This document shows, piece after piece, positions 1 through 7,203 of a DNA stretch of 23,836 nt; within the stretch, counting starts at the first letter, position 1, and every line of letters starts with the position of its first letter. The stretch is from NCBI GenBank assembly GCA_934668765.1, contig CAKUOH010000027.1, positions 1-23,836 of the forward strand. Reading direction: 5' to 3'. Both the position numbers and the translations under genes were made by a program. This DNA comes from an uncultured Helicobacteraceae bacterium (GTDB lineage Bacteria > Campylobacterota > Campylobacteria > Campylobacterales > Helicobacteraceae). The notes under the pieces were generated by a model. It did no database searches, had not been told where the DNA came from, and was given only the letters and a program-made list of their open reading frames with translations.

Positions 1-182
1 TTTTAACAACATCAATGTAACTTTTGCGAAAATATACAAATAATAATCCTAAATATCGACTATTTTAACACTTAAATAAAGGTGCTACACAAAACCATTT
101 AGAAAAGTAATGTCATTGTGAGATTTGCGAATCTTTTGAATCTTTGCTGATTTTGCGGATTTGCAAAAAATAAACGCATTTT

Positions 183-222
183 ATCATTGCGAGATTCTGC
201 TAGTGCCGAATTTCGCAATGAT
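183..222. repeat. T-type (CATTGCGAG) inverted repeat
   Basis: Perfect 10-bp arms ATCATTGCGA (183-192) and TCGCAATGAT (213-222) enclose a 20-nt centre. The same arms recur at several other places in the window, in intergenic DNA and inside genes. Confidence 0.8.
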
Positions 223-231
223 AGAGTGATT

Positions 232-268
232 ACCTACCCCCTAACCCCCTCCGCAAGGGAGGGGGAAT
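232..268 (+). repeat. R-type C-rich palindrome, copy 1
   Basis: C-rich left part (CCCCCTAACCCC) followed by a small palindrome in which CCCTCC and GGGAGGG surround a GCAA-type loop. The second copy, inverted relative to this one, lies at 479-524, so the two form a spaced inverted pair. Confidence 0.8.
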
Positions 269-308
269 CAAATGCGAAACTTCTACGCGTGAAAATTATG
301 CCCCATTT

Positions 309-375
309 CGTCATTGCGAGACATTGCGATAGCAAGGCGAAGCAATCCACGCCGATTTGTCATTGCAAAAATTAC
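309..375. repeat. T-type repeats, degenerate cluster
   Basis: Starts with GTCATTGCGAGA, continues with the AAGGCGAAGCAATCC arm typical of this repeat type, and ends with another CATTGC half-arm. Confidence 0.6.
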
Positions 376-384
376 GCCATTTTT

Positions 385-470
385 GTCATTGCGAGTGAGT
401 GCAACGAACGAAGCAATCTATTTTTTATAGATTGCCACAAAATTCACTTCGTTCATTTTTTCGCAATGAC
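385..470. repeat. T-type nested palindrome with three stems
   Basis: The outer arms GTCATTGCGA (385-394) and TCGCAATGAC (461-470) match perfectly. Inside, GAACGAAG (406-413) pairs with CTTCGTTC (447-454), and GCAATCTAT (413-421) pairs with ATAGATTGC (427-435). The whole 86-bp unit can fold into one long interrupted hairpin. Confidence 0.8.
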
Positions 471-478
471 GATAAAGA

Positions 479-524
479 TTCCCCCCTCCCTCCCTTGCAG
501 ATGGGGATTAAGGGGGTGGGTAAA
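479..524 (-). repeat. R-type C-rich palindrome, copy 2
   Basis: Inverted relative to copy 1. It ends in GGGGGTGGGTAAA, and the central palindrome is imperfect (CCCTTGCAGATGGGG). Confidence 0.7.
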
Positions 525-530
525 TTTTGG

Positions 531-645
531 ATTGCTTCGTTGCACCTCGTTAGCCTCGCAATAACAAAAAATATTGCGTTCGTTTTGCTAACTTCCCTTG
601 CAATGACAAGGTGTAGGCAATTTACCATCACAATGACAATTCGCG
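531..645. repeat. T-type repeats, degenerate cluster
   Basis: Several overlapping half-arms (ATTGCTTCGTTGCA, CTCGCAATAAC, CTTGCAATGAC, CACAATGAC) run up to the end of flgS. They are decayed copies of the T-type repeat. Confidence 0.55.
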
Positions 646-660
646 CCAAATCGCTTGAAT

Positions 661-1722
661 CTAAATTTTCCCCAAATTTACCACAAAGCATTTTGGGCTT
701 TTTTGATAAAAAATCGCTCCGTTATGCGCTTCTGCGATTTGCTTACAAAGTGCTAGTCCAAGCCCATTGCCCTTTGCTTTTGTGCTTTTAAATGCGGTAA
801 AAAGATTTTCCAAATCCTTTGCGCTTTCGCCATTATCATAGATTCGTAGTATCTGCGATTTGGCATAATTTGCGTCATTTTCAAGCGCAAATGCCACTTT
901 GATTTCGCCACACTCGATATTTTCGCTCTCTTCGATTGAATCAATCGCATTTAAAATGAGATTTTGTAGCAAAATATTTAAAAGTTCGCTGTCGCACACG
1001 ATAGATTCGGCACTCAAATCATAGACAATGTCGATTTTTTTGCCAAAATCCACATAGCCCAAAATTCCCTCCACACAATCCTTAATAATGTTGCTTTTAT
1101 GCGATTCTTGCGTGGATTGAATGCCCTTGCTTAACATTAAAGTTGCTTTGATTAGTCGCTCCACCTGCCACGCCGCCTTTTTCATCTGCAAAATGCAAAG
1201 TTTGGTTTTTACCTCCAAATTTTCATTTAGCAAACTTGAAATCATTAGCGTAATCGCACCGATAGGGTTGCGAATCTCGTGTGCTAGGTGCGCGGAAATC
1301 TGCCCCATCGATGCAAGGCGTTCGCGCTGCTTTTCATTTGTGATATTTGTGGCGGTGATGATGATTTTGTCATTTTTGGTAATCTTGTGCATAAGGTAGT
1401 TTTCGCCCTTAAAAACTGCCTCAAACTCGCTAAAATCGCTTGGGACTGCCTCCAAAATGCCCTGAATCTTTTGCGCCCCCACATTGTGATAAAAAAAACT
1501 CCCATCGCCATTTATTACCCAAATAGGCATTGGAAGCGCGTCTAGCACGAGATTGTAAGTATCTTGCAATTTGTTAAAATCATCTTGCAATTCATTGTAT
1601 TGATTTTGCGCCGAATCGATTTGTGCGATAAATGCCTCTAATATTTTTAGCGCGGATTCGCGCTCCGCTGTGCCACTATATTCATTTATAATTTGCTTAA
1701 AAATTTCATCTAAATTATCCAT
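661..1722 (-). CDS. flgS: Flagellar sensor histidine kinase FlgS (NtrB-like)
   Basis: A soluble two-component kinase of 353 residues with no membrane segment. In Helicobacter and Campylobacter, FlgS phosphorylates FlgR to switch on RpoN-dependent flagellar genes. Residues 1-60 are a charged, probably coiled-coil stretch. About 60-130 look like a PAS-type sensor. The H-box HLAHEIRNP has His148 as the phospho-acceptor. The N-box NLILNAIDS is at 254-262, the G1 motif DNG at 296-298 and the G2 motif GNGLGLA at 318-324. The gene lies 21 bp behind an FlgJ-type gene, as H. pylori flgS lies next to its small flagellar neighbour, so the two are probably co-transcribed. The ribosome-binding site is weak, suggesting coupling to the gene before it. 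The call rests on the complete kinase motif set plus flagellar context. Confidence 0.88.
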   Translation of the reverse strand: MDNLDEIFKQIINEYSGTAERESALKILEAFIAQIDSAQNQYNELQDDFNKLQDTYNLVLDALPMPIWVINGDGSFFYHNVGAQKIQGILEAVPSDFSEFEAVFKGENYLMHKITKNDKIIITATNITNEKQRERLASMGQISAHLAHEIRNPIGAITLMISSLLNENLEVKTKLCILQMKKAAWQVERLIKATLMLSKGIQSTQESHKSNIIKDCVEGILGYVDFGKKIDIVYDLSAESIVCDSELLNILLQNLILNAIDSIEESENIECGEIKVAFALENDANYAKSQILRIYDNGESAKDLENLFTAFKSTKAKGNGLGLALCKQIAEAHNGAIFYQKSPKCFVVNLGKI

Positions 1723-1743
1723 TTGGCATTCTTTGGTGTGAAT

Positions 1744-2043
1744 CTAGGCTTCTTTTTGCAAATCTTTAAGATAATTATAAAGTAGCTCACTATACCCAAA
1801 TCCCCCGCTTAACGCACCTGCAATCGAATCCTTATACATTGACTCATAAATCGCACTCCCTGCTTCTTTGGGATAGAGTGGATTGTCGAATTTTAGTGCG
1901 GTATCAAGCATAAACTTTAAGATTAACGCCTCAAATGCGTCTGTTTGCTCTTTTAGCTTCGTATCATCAGTGGTTTTACTGATATAATTTATGGGTTTGT
2001 TTAAAATGGCAGAGTTGTATAATGTAGCTGAATCAATTCGCAT
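1744..2043 (-). CDS. FlgJ N-terminal-type rod-binding protein
   Basis: A 99-residue protein resembling the rod-binding (N-terminal) domain of FlgJ, without the muramidase domain, as is usual in Campylobacterota. Such proteins help assemble the flagellar rod in the periplasm. Visible features are the conserved helix with [14 protein letters not shown] and the later [16 protein letters not shown]...[10 protein letters not shown] segment characteristic of the family. An AAGGA ribosome-binding site precedes the ATG. It is followed by flgS after 21 bp. In H. pylori the equivalent small gene sits between flgS and flgI. Here no flgI lies upstream; an unrelated gene of unknown function takes that place. 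Confidence 0.8.
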   Translation of the reverse strand: MRIDSATLYNSAILNKPINYISKTTDDTKLKEQTDAFEALILKFMLDTALKFDNPLYPKEAGSAIYESMYKDSIAGALSGGFGYSELLYNYLKDLQKEA

Positions 2044-2189
2044 TGCCTTGTCCTTAAAAAATTGCGTAATTTAGGAAAATCAAAGCAAAAGGCATTCCGT
2101 GATTGTTAATCCGTCATTGCAAGATTTGGCACAAATCGTGGCAAATTGAAAAGTGCGGTTTATTTTGGTAAAGACAAAAAACGTGCTTT

Positions 2190-2666
2190 TTACAAATAGT
2201 GCGATTCTTGGAAGCGCAGGATATTCCTCCCCTCATCATCGATATTATAATTCTCATCAAATTGCTTTTTGATGATTTCTTCAAACATTTCGCGCTGATT
2301 TTCATCTGCCAAAATCTGCTCTACCACGCTATATAGCTGAATATCTTGTGTTAAAATATCTAATGCCCTTTGCCTATCTTGGATAAAAAGATTATTATCT
2401 TCTTTATATTCCAAAAGGCGCAAAATCACCCTATCATAGACTTTTAGCGCAAGATTTTTGGGCGTTATGGTATCTATCAAATACGCTTTGGCGGATTCAA
2501 TAGCCTTATTTTTGTCGCTTGGATTTGAGTTAATAAGTGCAGGGAGCAAAGTGAATAATCGCTCGATTTTACTGCCTAATGCGCGGGTTTGTAGCTTTAT
2601 AAAAATCCTATCAATGAAGCTATATTTGTATAAATCAATGAAGTTTAAGTTAAATTTTGAATCCAT
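2190..2666 (-). CDS. Conserved-looking protein of unknown function, all-helical
   Basis: I do not recognise this 158-residue protein. It has no signal peptide and no convincing membrane segment. The composition is rich in Lys, Glu, Asp, Ile and Leu, and it looks all-alpha, with a charged C-terminal third (DENQREMFEEIIKKQFDENY). A near-perfect GGAGG ribosome-binding site sits at the right distance from the ATG, and base composition matches its neighbours, so it is a real gene. It is 146 bp upstream of the flagellar pair on the same strand. The gap holds degenerate T-type repeat pieces, so shared transcription is possible but not shown. Confidence 0.6.
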   Translation of the reverse strand: MDSKFNLNFIDLYKYSFIDRIFIKLQTRALGSKIERLFTLLPALINSNPSDKNKAIESAKAYLIDTITPKNLALKVYDRVILRLLEYKEDNNLFIQDRQRALDILTQDIQLYSVVEQILADENQREMFEEIIKKQFDENYNIDDEGRNILRFQESHYL

Positions 2667-2784
2667 TTTGCACCTCCGTTGTTATAGTTTTTGGATTACT
2701 TAAAGAAACTACGCTTCGCTTGTTTTGCTTTGGCTTTTTCAAATCCTTGCAATGACAAATCTACTCAATCGGCAATTCTAGTAT

Positions 2785-2885
2785 CTTATGCAAGATTTGT
2801 GGGTTGCATCGAAAAATTCGAGCGAAAATAGGACATAAAGTCCATTGAGTGAGAATTTTTCAAGCTCCCGCAAAGATTGCATAAG
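2785..2885 (-). repeat. Structured repeat E, copy E1 (downstream of argB)
   Basis: About 101 nt, starting 10 nt past the argB stop and in the same sense. The outer arms CTTATGCAA and TTGCATAAG pair perfectly. A second stem pairs GAAAAATTC with GAATTTTTC. The apical hairpin is GGAC, 5-nt loop, GTCC (2831-2843). The unpaired segments between stems (read on minus: CTTTGCGGGAGCTTG, CACTCAAT, TATTTTCGC, CAACCCACAAAT) are shared with E2 (20292-20392) and largely with D (12507-12605), while the stem sequences differ. There is no U tract, so it is not an ordinary terminator. Confidence 0.75.
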
Positions 2886-2895
2886 AGACGAATTG

Positions 2896-3753
2896 CTACG
2901 AATCCGCTATGATTTGCGTCCCTATCCCCTTGCTCGTAAAAAGCTCCAACAATATCGAATGCAACACGCGCCCATCGATAATATGCACCTTTTTCACGCC
3001 ATTTTCTACACAGCTCACACACGCATCGATTTTGGGAATCATTCCGCCACTAATCACACTTGAATCCTTATATTTTTTCGCGCTTTTTGGCGTGAGCGTG
3101 GGAATCATATCGCCATTTTCGTCCATTACGCCCTTTGTATCCGTCAAAAATATCGCCTTTTGCGCTTTGAGTGCCTTTGCAATTTCACACGCCACGCTAT
3201 CGGCATTTATATTAAATCCACAATGCTCCGTGCTATCACCCGCTGCGATTGGCGCGATAATAGGGACAAATCCGTCATTTAGCAGTTTTTCGATAATCTC
3301 CGTATTCACAGCCACAATCTTACCTGTAAATCCAAATGCGCCATTATCCTTTGGCTCTGCCTTTAAAAGTCCCGCATCCTTGCCTGAAATGCCAACGGCT
3401 TTGATTCCATAGTGGCTGAAAAAAAATGTGAGTTCGCGATTTATATCCCCGCTTAATACCATCTCTACGACTTTCATCGCTTCTTTGGAGGTTACGCGGA
3501 TGCCGTCTTTAAACTCGCTTTTTATCTCCAAAGATTCAAGCATAGCAGTGATTTTTTTGCCTCCGCCGTGGATTATAACGGGTTTGATTCCTAGCATATA
3601 AAGCAAAATTATATCTTTGGCGAAATTTTCTTTTAATTTTAGATTCTGCTGTGCCGCGCCGCCGTATTTAATAACCATCACTGAGCCGCGAAATTCTTGT
3701 ATAAAAGGTATCGAATCTACCAAAATATCTGCAATTTTTATCTTTGCTAACAC
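2896..3753 (-). CDS. argB: Acetylglutamate kinase
   Basis: Phosphorylates N-acetyl-L-glutamate with ATP, the second step of arginine (ornithine) synthesis in the cytoplasm. At 285 residues it has normal family length. Visible amino-acid kinase signatures are VIKYGGAA near residue 30 (phosphate-binding Lys), VIIHGGGKKI near 60-70, INADSVACEIAKAL (substrate and nucleotide site), FLTDTKGV, and the C-terminal CVENGVKKVHIIDGR block. The start is a GTG at 3753 preceded by AAGGAAAAATC. The gene is divergent from the D-2-hydroxyacid dehydrogenase over 60 bp. Other arg genes are not in the window. The structured repeat E1 directly follows the stop codon. Confidence 0.95.
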   Translation of the reverse strand: MLAKIKIADILVDSIPFIQEFRGSVMVIKYGGAAQQNLKLKENFAKDIILLYMLGIKPVIIHGGGKKITAMLESLEIKSEFKDGIRVTSKEAMKVVEMVLSGDINRELTFFFSHYGIKAVGISGKDAGLLKAEPKDNGAFGFTGKIVAVNTEIIEKLLNDGFVPIIAPIAAGDSTEHCGFNINADSVACEIAKALKAQKAIFLTDTKGVMDENGDMIPTLTPKSAKKYKDSSVISGGMIPKIDACVSCVENGVKKVHIIDGRVLHSILLELFTSKGIGTQIIADS

Positions 3754-3774
3754 GATTTTTCCTTAAAAATTGAC

Positions 3775-3780
3775 TATAAT
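3775..3780 (+). promoter_or_regulatory. Probable -10 element for the hydroxyacid dehydrogenase gene
   Basis: TATAAT lies 34 bp before the ATG in the 60-bp divergent region with argB. No clear -35 is seen, which is usual for sigma-80 promoters in this group. Confidence 0.5.
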
Positions 3781-3813
3781 TGCGAAATTATATCAAAAAA
3801 ATGGAGCTAGAAA

Positions 3814-4755
3814 ATGAATATCGTTTTACTTGACGCCAAAACGCTTGGCAACAGCAATCTGCACGGACTTGCAAAACTAGGGAGATTAAGCATTTATCAA
3901 ACGACTTTTAAAAAGGACATTATCGCTCGTTGCAAAGATGCGGACATCATTTTGACAAATAAAGTCGTGCTAGATTCGGCTATTTTAGCAAAATTGCCAA
4001 AGTTAAAGCTAATTTGCATAACCGCCACAGGAATGAATAATGTCGATTTGGAAGCTGCCAAAAATCTTAAAATCGCCGTGAAAAATGTCGCAAATTACAG
4101 CACTGCAACGGTGGCACAGCATACATTTGCGTGTGTGCTAAACCTAATGGCAAAAATGGATTATTATGATAAATTTGTCAAAAAAGGCAAGTGGGCAAAA
4201 AGCCCGACATTTGACCATTTGAGCGACTATCACGAGCTTTATGAATTGCAGGGCAAAAGCTGGGGGATTATAGGATTTGGCAATATCGGCAAGGCGGTGG
4301 CGAATCTTGCAGTGGCGTTTGGCGCGAATGTCGTGTATTTCTCCACAAGTGGCAAAAATAGCGACAAAAAATTTAAACGCGAAAAGGACTTAAAGGCACT
4401 TTTTAAATCCTGTGATATTATCAGTATTCACGCACCTTTGAATGAATCTACTAGAAATTTGGTTACAAAAAAGGAATTGCGACTCTTAAAAAAAGATGCT
4501 ATTTTGGCAAATATGGGGCGCGGTGGGATTATCAATGAAGTGGATTTGGCAAATGTGATTAAGAAAAGGGACTTTTATTTTGCTGCCGATGTGTTAGAAA
4601 TCGAGCCGATGATAAAAAATCACCCGCTTTTAAATAAAAAGATTCGCGATAAAATCTTGCTAACGCCACATATCGCGTGGGCGTATAAAGAAAGCAGAGA
4701 GCGATTGATTCGTGGGGTGGAGGATAATATAAGGGCGTTTTTGAAAGGGAAATAA
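3814..4755 (+). CDS. D-isomer-specific 2-hydroxyacid dehydrogenase
   Basis: A cytoplasmic NAD-dependent dehydrogenase of 313 residues, which reduces a 2-oxoacid to a D-2-hydroxyacid or the reverse. The substrate cannot be read from sequence; glycerate or hydroxypyruvate types are closest in style. The Rossmann motif GFGNIG is at residues 154-159. The catalytic trio is visible as Arg236 in NMGRGG, Glu264 in LEIEP and His286 in TPHIAWA. The full-length N-terminal substrate domain and the NxxxxTxTVAQHTF helix are present. GGAG at 3803-3806 sets the ATG at 3814. It is transcribed alone, divergent from argB. Structured repeat C1 begins 8 bp behind its stop. Confidence 0.9.
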   Translation: MNIVLLDAKTLGNSNLHGLAKLGRLSIYQTTFKKDIIARCKDADIILTNKVVLDSAILAKLPKLKLICITATGMNNVDLEAAKNLKIAVKNVANYSTATVAQHTFACVLNLMAKMDYYDKFVKKGKWAKSPTFDHLSDYHELYELQGKSWGIIGFGNIGKAVANLAVAFGANVVYFSTSGKNSDKKFKREKDLKALFKSCDIISIHAPLNESTRNLVTKKELRLLKKDAILANMGRGGIINEVDLANVIKKRDFYFAADVLEIEPMIKNHPLLNKKIRDKILLTPHIAWAYKESRERLIRGVEDNIRAFLKGK

Positions 4756-4762
4756 GAAATGC

Positions 4763-4926
4763 GACAATTTGTATTTGGGTATGCAATTTCGCAGATTTGC
4801 TAAATTTAGGGTGTTTGCAGACATCTAGTCTTACACCAAAAACGAAGTTTCCTTGAAAATTTAGCAAAAACTACGAAAGCCACACCGCAACTACTTTGAT
4901 TGTGATTTGCTTTGCAAATCAATTAC
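4763..4926 (+). repeat. Structured repeat C, copy C1
   Basis: About 164 nt, immediately after the dehydrogenase gene and in its sense. It shares CAATTTGT, GGGTATGCAATT, ATTTGC, CAAA, ACTAC/TTACT and GATTGTGATT blocks with C2 (12625-12780, opposite strand). Stems: CTAAATTT with AAATTTAG; GGTGT with ACACC; apical AGAC, 5-nt loop ATCTA, GTCT (4819-4831); and a 3' hairpin GATTTGC-ttt-GCAAATC (4904-4920). The 3' hairpin in C2 has different bases that also pair. Confidence 0.7.
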
Positions 4927-4940
4927 GAATCTAATATTTC

Positions 4941-4972
4941 TCGTCATTACTTAAGCGTAGCGAAGAATCCAA
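4941..4972. repeat. T-type repeat fragment
   Basis: TCGTCATTACTTAAGCG followed by TAGCGAAGAATCC matches the segment in the carbamoyltransferase insertion at about 17349-17393 (GTCATTCTGAGCGAAGC then TAGCGAAGAATCC). Confidence 0.6.
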
Positions 4973-4999
4973 ATCTAGCGAATCTGTATAAATAACAAA

Positions 5000-5174
5000 T
5001 CAATATCCCAAAAGCAAATCAATCAAATCGCCTTTGGTGTTATAGTTTGAAAATATAATCTTTGATAAATCACTGATTGTTACACTTATAAATATCGCCT
5101 TCTATTAAATAGCCAGACTCTGCATTATCTATATGTAGCACAAATATCGTATCTCCACCTAGATTCGTGGCAAT
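5000..5174 (-). pseudogene. Remnant of an unidentified gene, frameshifted
   Basis: Downstream of recG, an open stretch without a start codon reads IATNLGGDTIFVLHIDNAES and onward to a stop at 5070-5072. A +1 shift just before that stop continues as SDLSKIIFSNYNTKGDLIDL and ends at 5000. The two halves join smoothly, which suggests a decayed C-terminal part of a small gene. I do not recognise the family; the fold of a SMI1/KNR4-like immunity protein is only a loose thought. Confidence 0.4.
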
Positions 5175-5197
5175 CTAAATTTGTCGTTTAAAATACT

Positions 5198-7195
5198 TTA
5201 CGCCTCAACAAACCTTACTGCCTTTTTGACTAGCTCTTTATCCTCTGCAAAGTCAAAGTAGCGGAATTGCTCCCCACTTTGGCGAATCCCGCGCAAAATA
5301 TCGCCACTATTGCGGTATTTCAAATCTAGCTCGGCGATTTCAAAGCCATTTTCCGTCTCACTAAATTCTTTCAATCGCTCCGAATCGGCATTATTTGTGT
5401 AAAGATAGCAAAAGCCCTGCTCCCCATTACGACTAACCCTCCCGCGAAGCTGATGAAGCGTGGCAAATCCTAGTCGCTCCGCGCCCACTATTACGATAAT
5501 GTTTAAGTTTGGCAGTGAGATGCCCACCTCAAAAAGCGTGGTTGCCACCAAAATCGCGCCATTTGTATTGCGAAAGGATTCCAAAATCTGCTCTTTGTCC
5601 GCGTCCTTGCCGTGCGTGGCAAAAACGCGCTCAAAGTGCTTTTGCCAAAAGGGCAATCCCTCCGCAATCGACTGATAGGCGATTCCCTCGCTTTGCTCTA
5701 CCAGCGGGTAGATTATGGCGACTTGTTTGCCAAGTGCAACTTGCTCTTTAATATGTGAAAAAAGTGCGCTAAATCCCTGCTTTGTGATGATTTGCGTCCT
5801 AATATTTTTAGGATATGGCAAATCTTTTATAAAGCAAAAATCGATAAATTGCGATTCAATCATCGCCATCGTGCGCGGAATGGGCGTGGCAGAGAATTGA
5901 ATATTATGCGGTTTTTTGCCATCAACTTCTAACATTTTTTCTAACTTTAATCGCTGATTTGTGCCAAATCTATGCTGTTCGTCCGTCATAAACAAATCAA
6001 ACGCACTTAAATTTTTATATAAAAGCGAATGTGTGCCGATAAGAAAGTCGCATTCTAGCGGTTTGTCGTCCTTTATCACAAGCGCGGTGCGAATCTGTGT
6101 GGGCAAAAATTTCTTTGATTCGGCATAGAGTTGTTGCGCTAAAATCGTGGTAGGCACAAGCAAAACGGACTTTTTAGGATATGCCAAAACCACGCAAGAT
6201 AAAATCACCATTGTTTTGCCACAGCCCACATCGCCCATCACAACGCAACGCGTGGCTTTGTCGCTGTCTAATTTGGCGCGTAAAAATGCGATTGCATTAC
6301 TTTGCCCTTGTGTGAGCGAAAATGGCAGATTTTTGATAAAAGATTCAAGTAAAGGCGCGTTATTTAGGCGATTTGTAGCTAGAAATTCGCGTTTTTTCCC
6401 AGCCAAAGAGCGCGTATAATACAAAATCTCTACAAATTTGATTGCCTCCAAATACACGCCAAAAAGTCCGCCATTGCGCTTAAAGTCGCGTAAAAAGTGC
6501 TTTGAATCTAGCGTGGATTTGCTTAATTCCCCCTCCCTTGCGGAGGGGGATAAAGGGGGTGGGTTTTTGTCTTGAATATTGTTGGTTTTTACCCACCCCC
6601 TAACCCCCTCCGCAAGGGAGGGGGAATTTTGAGATACTTCGCTATGCTCAATATGACAAATATTAGATTCAGGGTGAAAAATTGTCCAAATCGCTTCGAT
6701 ATATTGCTTTTCAAGCCCCAACTCCGCCAATGCTTCACGCGTAATCACTTTATGAAAAATCTCATTTAGATTCGCATTTTTTATCTTTGTGGTAGGAAAA
6801 TTTGCTATGATTTGATTTATTTGCGTGATGATTTTGGGCTGATTTATTTGATAAATGCCATTAAACTGCGCCACCTCGCCAAGAATATACATTTCCTTGC
6901 CTACCGCAAAAAGCGCGTTATGAAAGAGCTTTGGGTGAAAAATATTTATGTCAATATCGCAATCAAAATCTAGCGCATAAGCGCGAATCTTTAGGATTTT
7001 TGCAAGGCGCACTTTATCAATGATTTTGACACGAATCGCGCCACTTGCACCATTTGAATCGCTTAAATCGCGGATTAAAAAGGTATTTGTATAAGATTTT
7101 GGCGTATATAAAATCGCGTCATAGAGATTGTAAATGCCGATTTTGGCTAGTTTTTTAATTGTTTCTTTATCCACACACGCCGATTCACCACACAT
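5198..7195 (-). CDS. recG: ATP-dependent DNA helicase RecG, with in-frame repeat insertion
   Basis: Branch-migration helicase that remodels stalled replication forks and Holliday junctions. It has 665 residues against about 620 in H. pylori. Walker A GDVGCGKT is at 321-328 and the DEQH box at 405-408. SATPIPRT (motif III) and the C-terminal RLGFATLHQLRGRVSRNGEQ segment (motifs V-VI) follow, and the RecG-specific RNSGDILRGIRQSGEQF is near the end. The wedge/OB part occupies roughly the first 180 residues. Residues about 185-235 are not family sequence. They are translated from two inverted R-type palindromes plus a T-type fragment, giving SPSLAEGVRGWV and PPPLSPSAREGE. The frame stays open throughout. 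The gene starts 8 bp behind the M16-like gene, with AAGGG as ribosome-binding site, and is probably the last gene of that run. Confidence 0.95.
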   Translation of the reverse strand: MCGESACVDKETIKKLAKIGIYNLYDAILYTPKSYTNTFLIRDLSDSNGASGAIRVKIIDKVRLAKILKIRAYALDFDCDIDINIFHPKLFHNALFAVGKEMYILGEVAQFNGIYQINQPKIITQINQIIANFPTTKIKNANLNEIFHKVITREALAELGLEKQYIEAIWTIFHPESNICHIEHSEVSQNSPSLAEGVRGWVKTNNIQDKNPPPLSPSAREGELSKSTLDSKHFLRDFKRNGGLFGVYLEAIKFVEILYYTRSLAGKKREFLATNRLNNAPLLESFIKNLPFSLTQGQSNAIAFLRAKLDSDKATRCVVMGDVGCGKTMVILSCVVLAYPKKSVLLVPTTILAQQLYAESKKFLPTQIRTALVIKDDKPLECDFLIGTHSLLYKNLSAFDLFMTDEQHRFGTNQRLKLEKMLEVDGKKPHNIQFSATPIPRTMAMIESQFIDFCFIKDLPYPKNIRTQIITKQGFSALFSHIKEQVALGKQVAIIYPLVEQSEGIAYQSIAEGLPFWQKHFERVFATHGKDADKEQILESFRNTNGAILVATTLFEVGISLPNLNIIVIVGAERLGFATLHQLRGRVSRNGEQGFCYLYTNNADSERLKEFSETENGFEIAELDLKYRNSGDILRGIRQSGEQFRYFDFAEDKELVKKAVRFVEA
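6525..6564 (-). repeat. R-type palindrome copy 3, inside recG
   Basis: CCCCCTCCCTTGCGGAGGGGG core followed by the G-rich flank. It faces copy 4 at 6591-6628, 26 bp away, as an inverted pair. The pair is translated in-frame within RecG (residues about 190-224). Confidence 0.85.
6591..6628 (+). repeat. R-type palindrome copy 4, inside recG
   Basis: ACCCACCCCCTAACCCC followed by the CCTCCGCAAGGGAGGGGG core, almost identical to copies 1 and 5. It is followed at 6629-6655 by a T-type fragment (GAGATACTTCGCTATGCTC). Confidence 0.85.
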
Positions 7196-7203
7196 TTAAG
7201 CCC

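Larger units (their letters stand above)
1..660. other. Gene-free, repeat-rich stretch
   Basis: I see no credible gene here. Positions 1-180 are AT-rich with no recognisable feature. From about 180 onward the sequence is built of T-type (CATTGCGAG) inverted repeats and two R-type C-rich palindromes in opposite orientation (232-268 and 479-524). Open frames can be drawn through it, but they only translate the repeats. flgS ends at its right border. Confidence 0.75.

Noticed and set aside
479..490. Run of six C in R copy 2 as a phase-variation tract
   Set aside because: Too short and not in a gene.
187..791. Open reading frames on both strands in the left-end repeats
   Set aside because: They translate the T- and R-type repeats, and one overlaps the 3' end of flgS. 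No ribosome-binding sites or protein-like composition.
2785..2885. E1 as the argB terminator
   Set aside because: No U tract follows the stem, and copies occur inside a coding sequence and in a leader, which argues for a mobile structured repeat.
2909..3412. 167-codon frame on plus opposite argB
   Set aside because: Antisense shadow of a well-supported argB; no start context.
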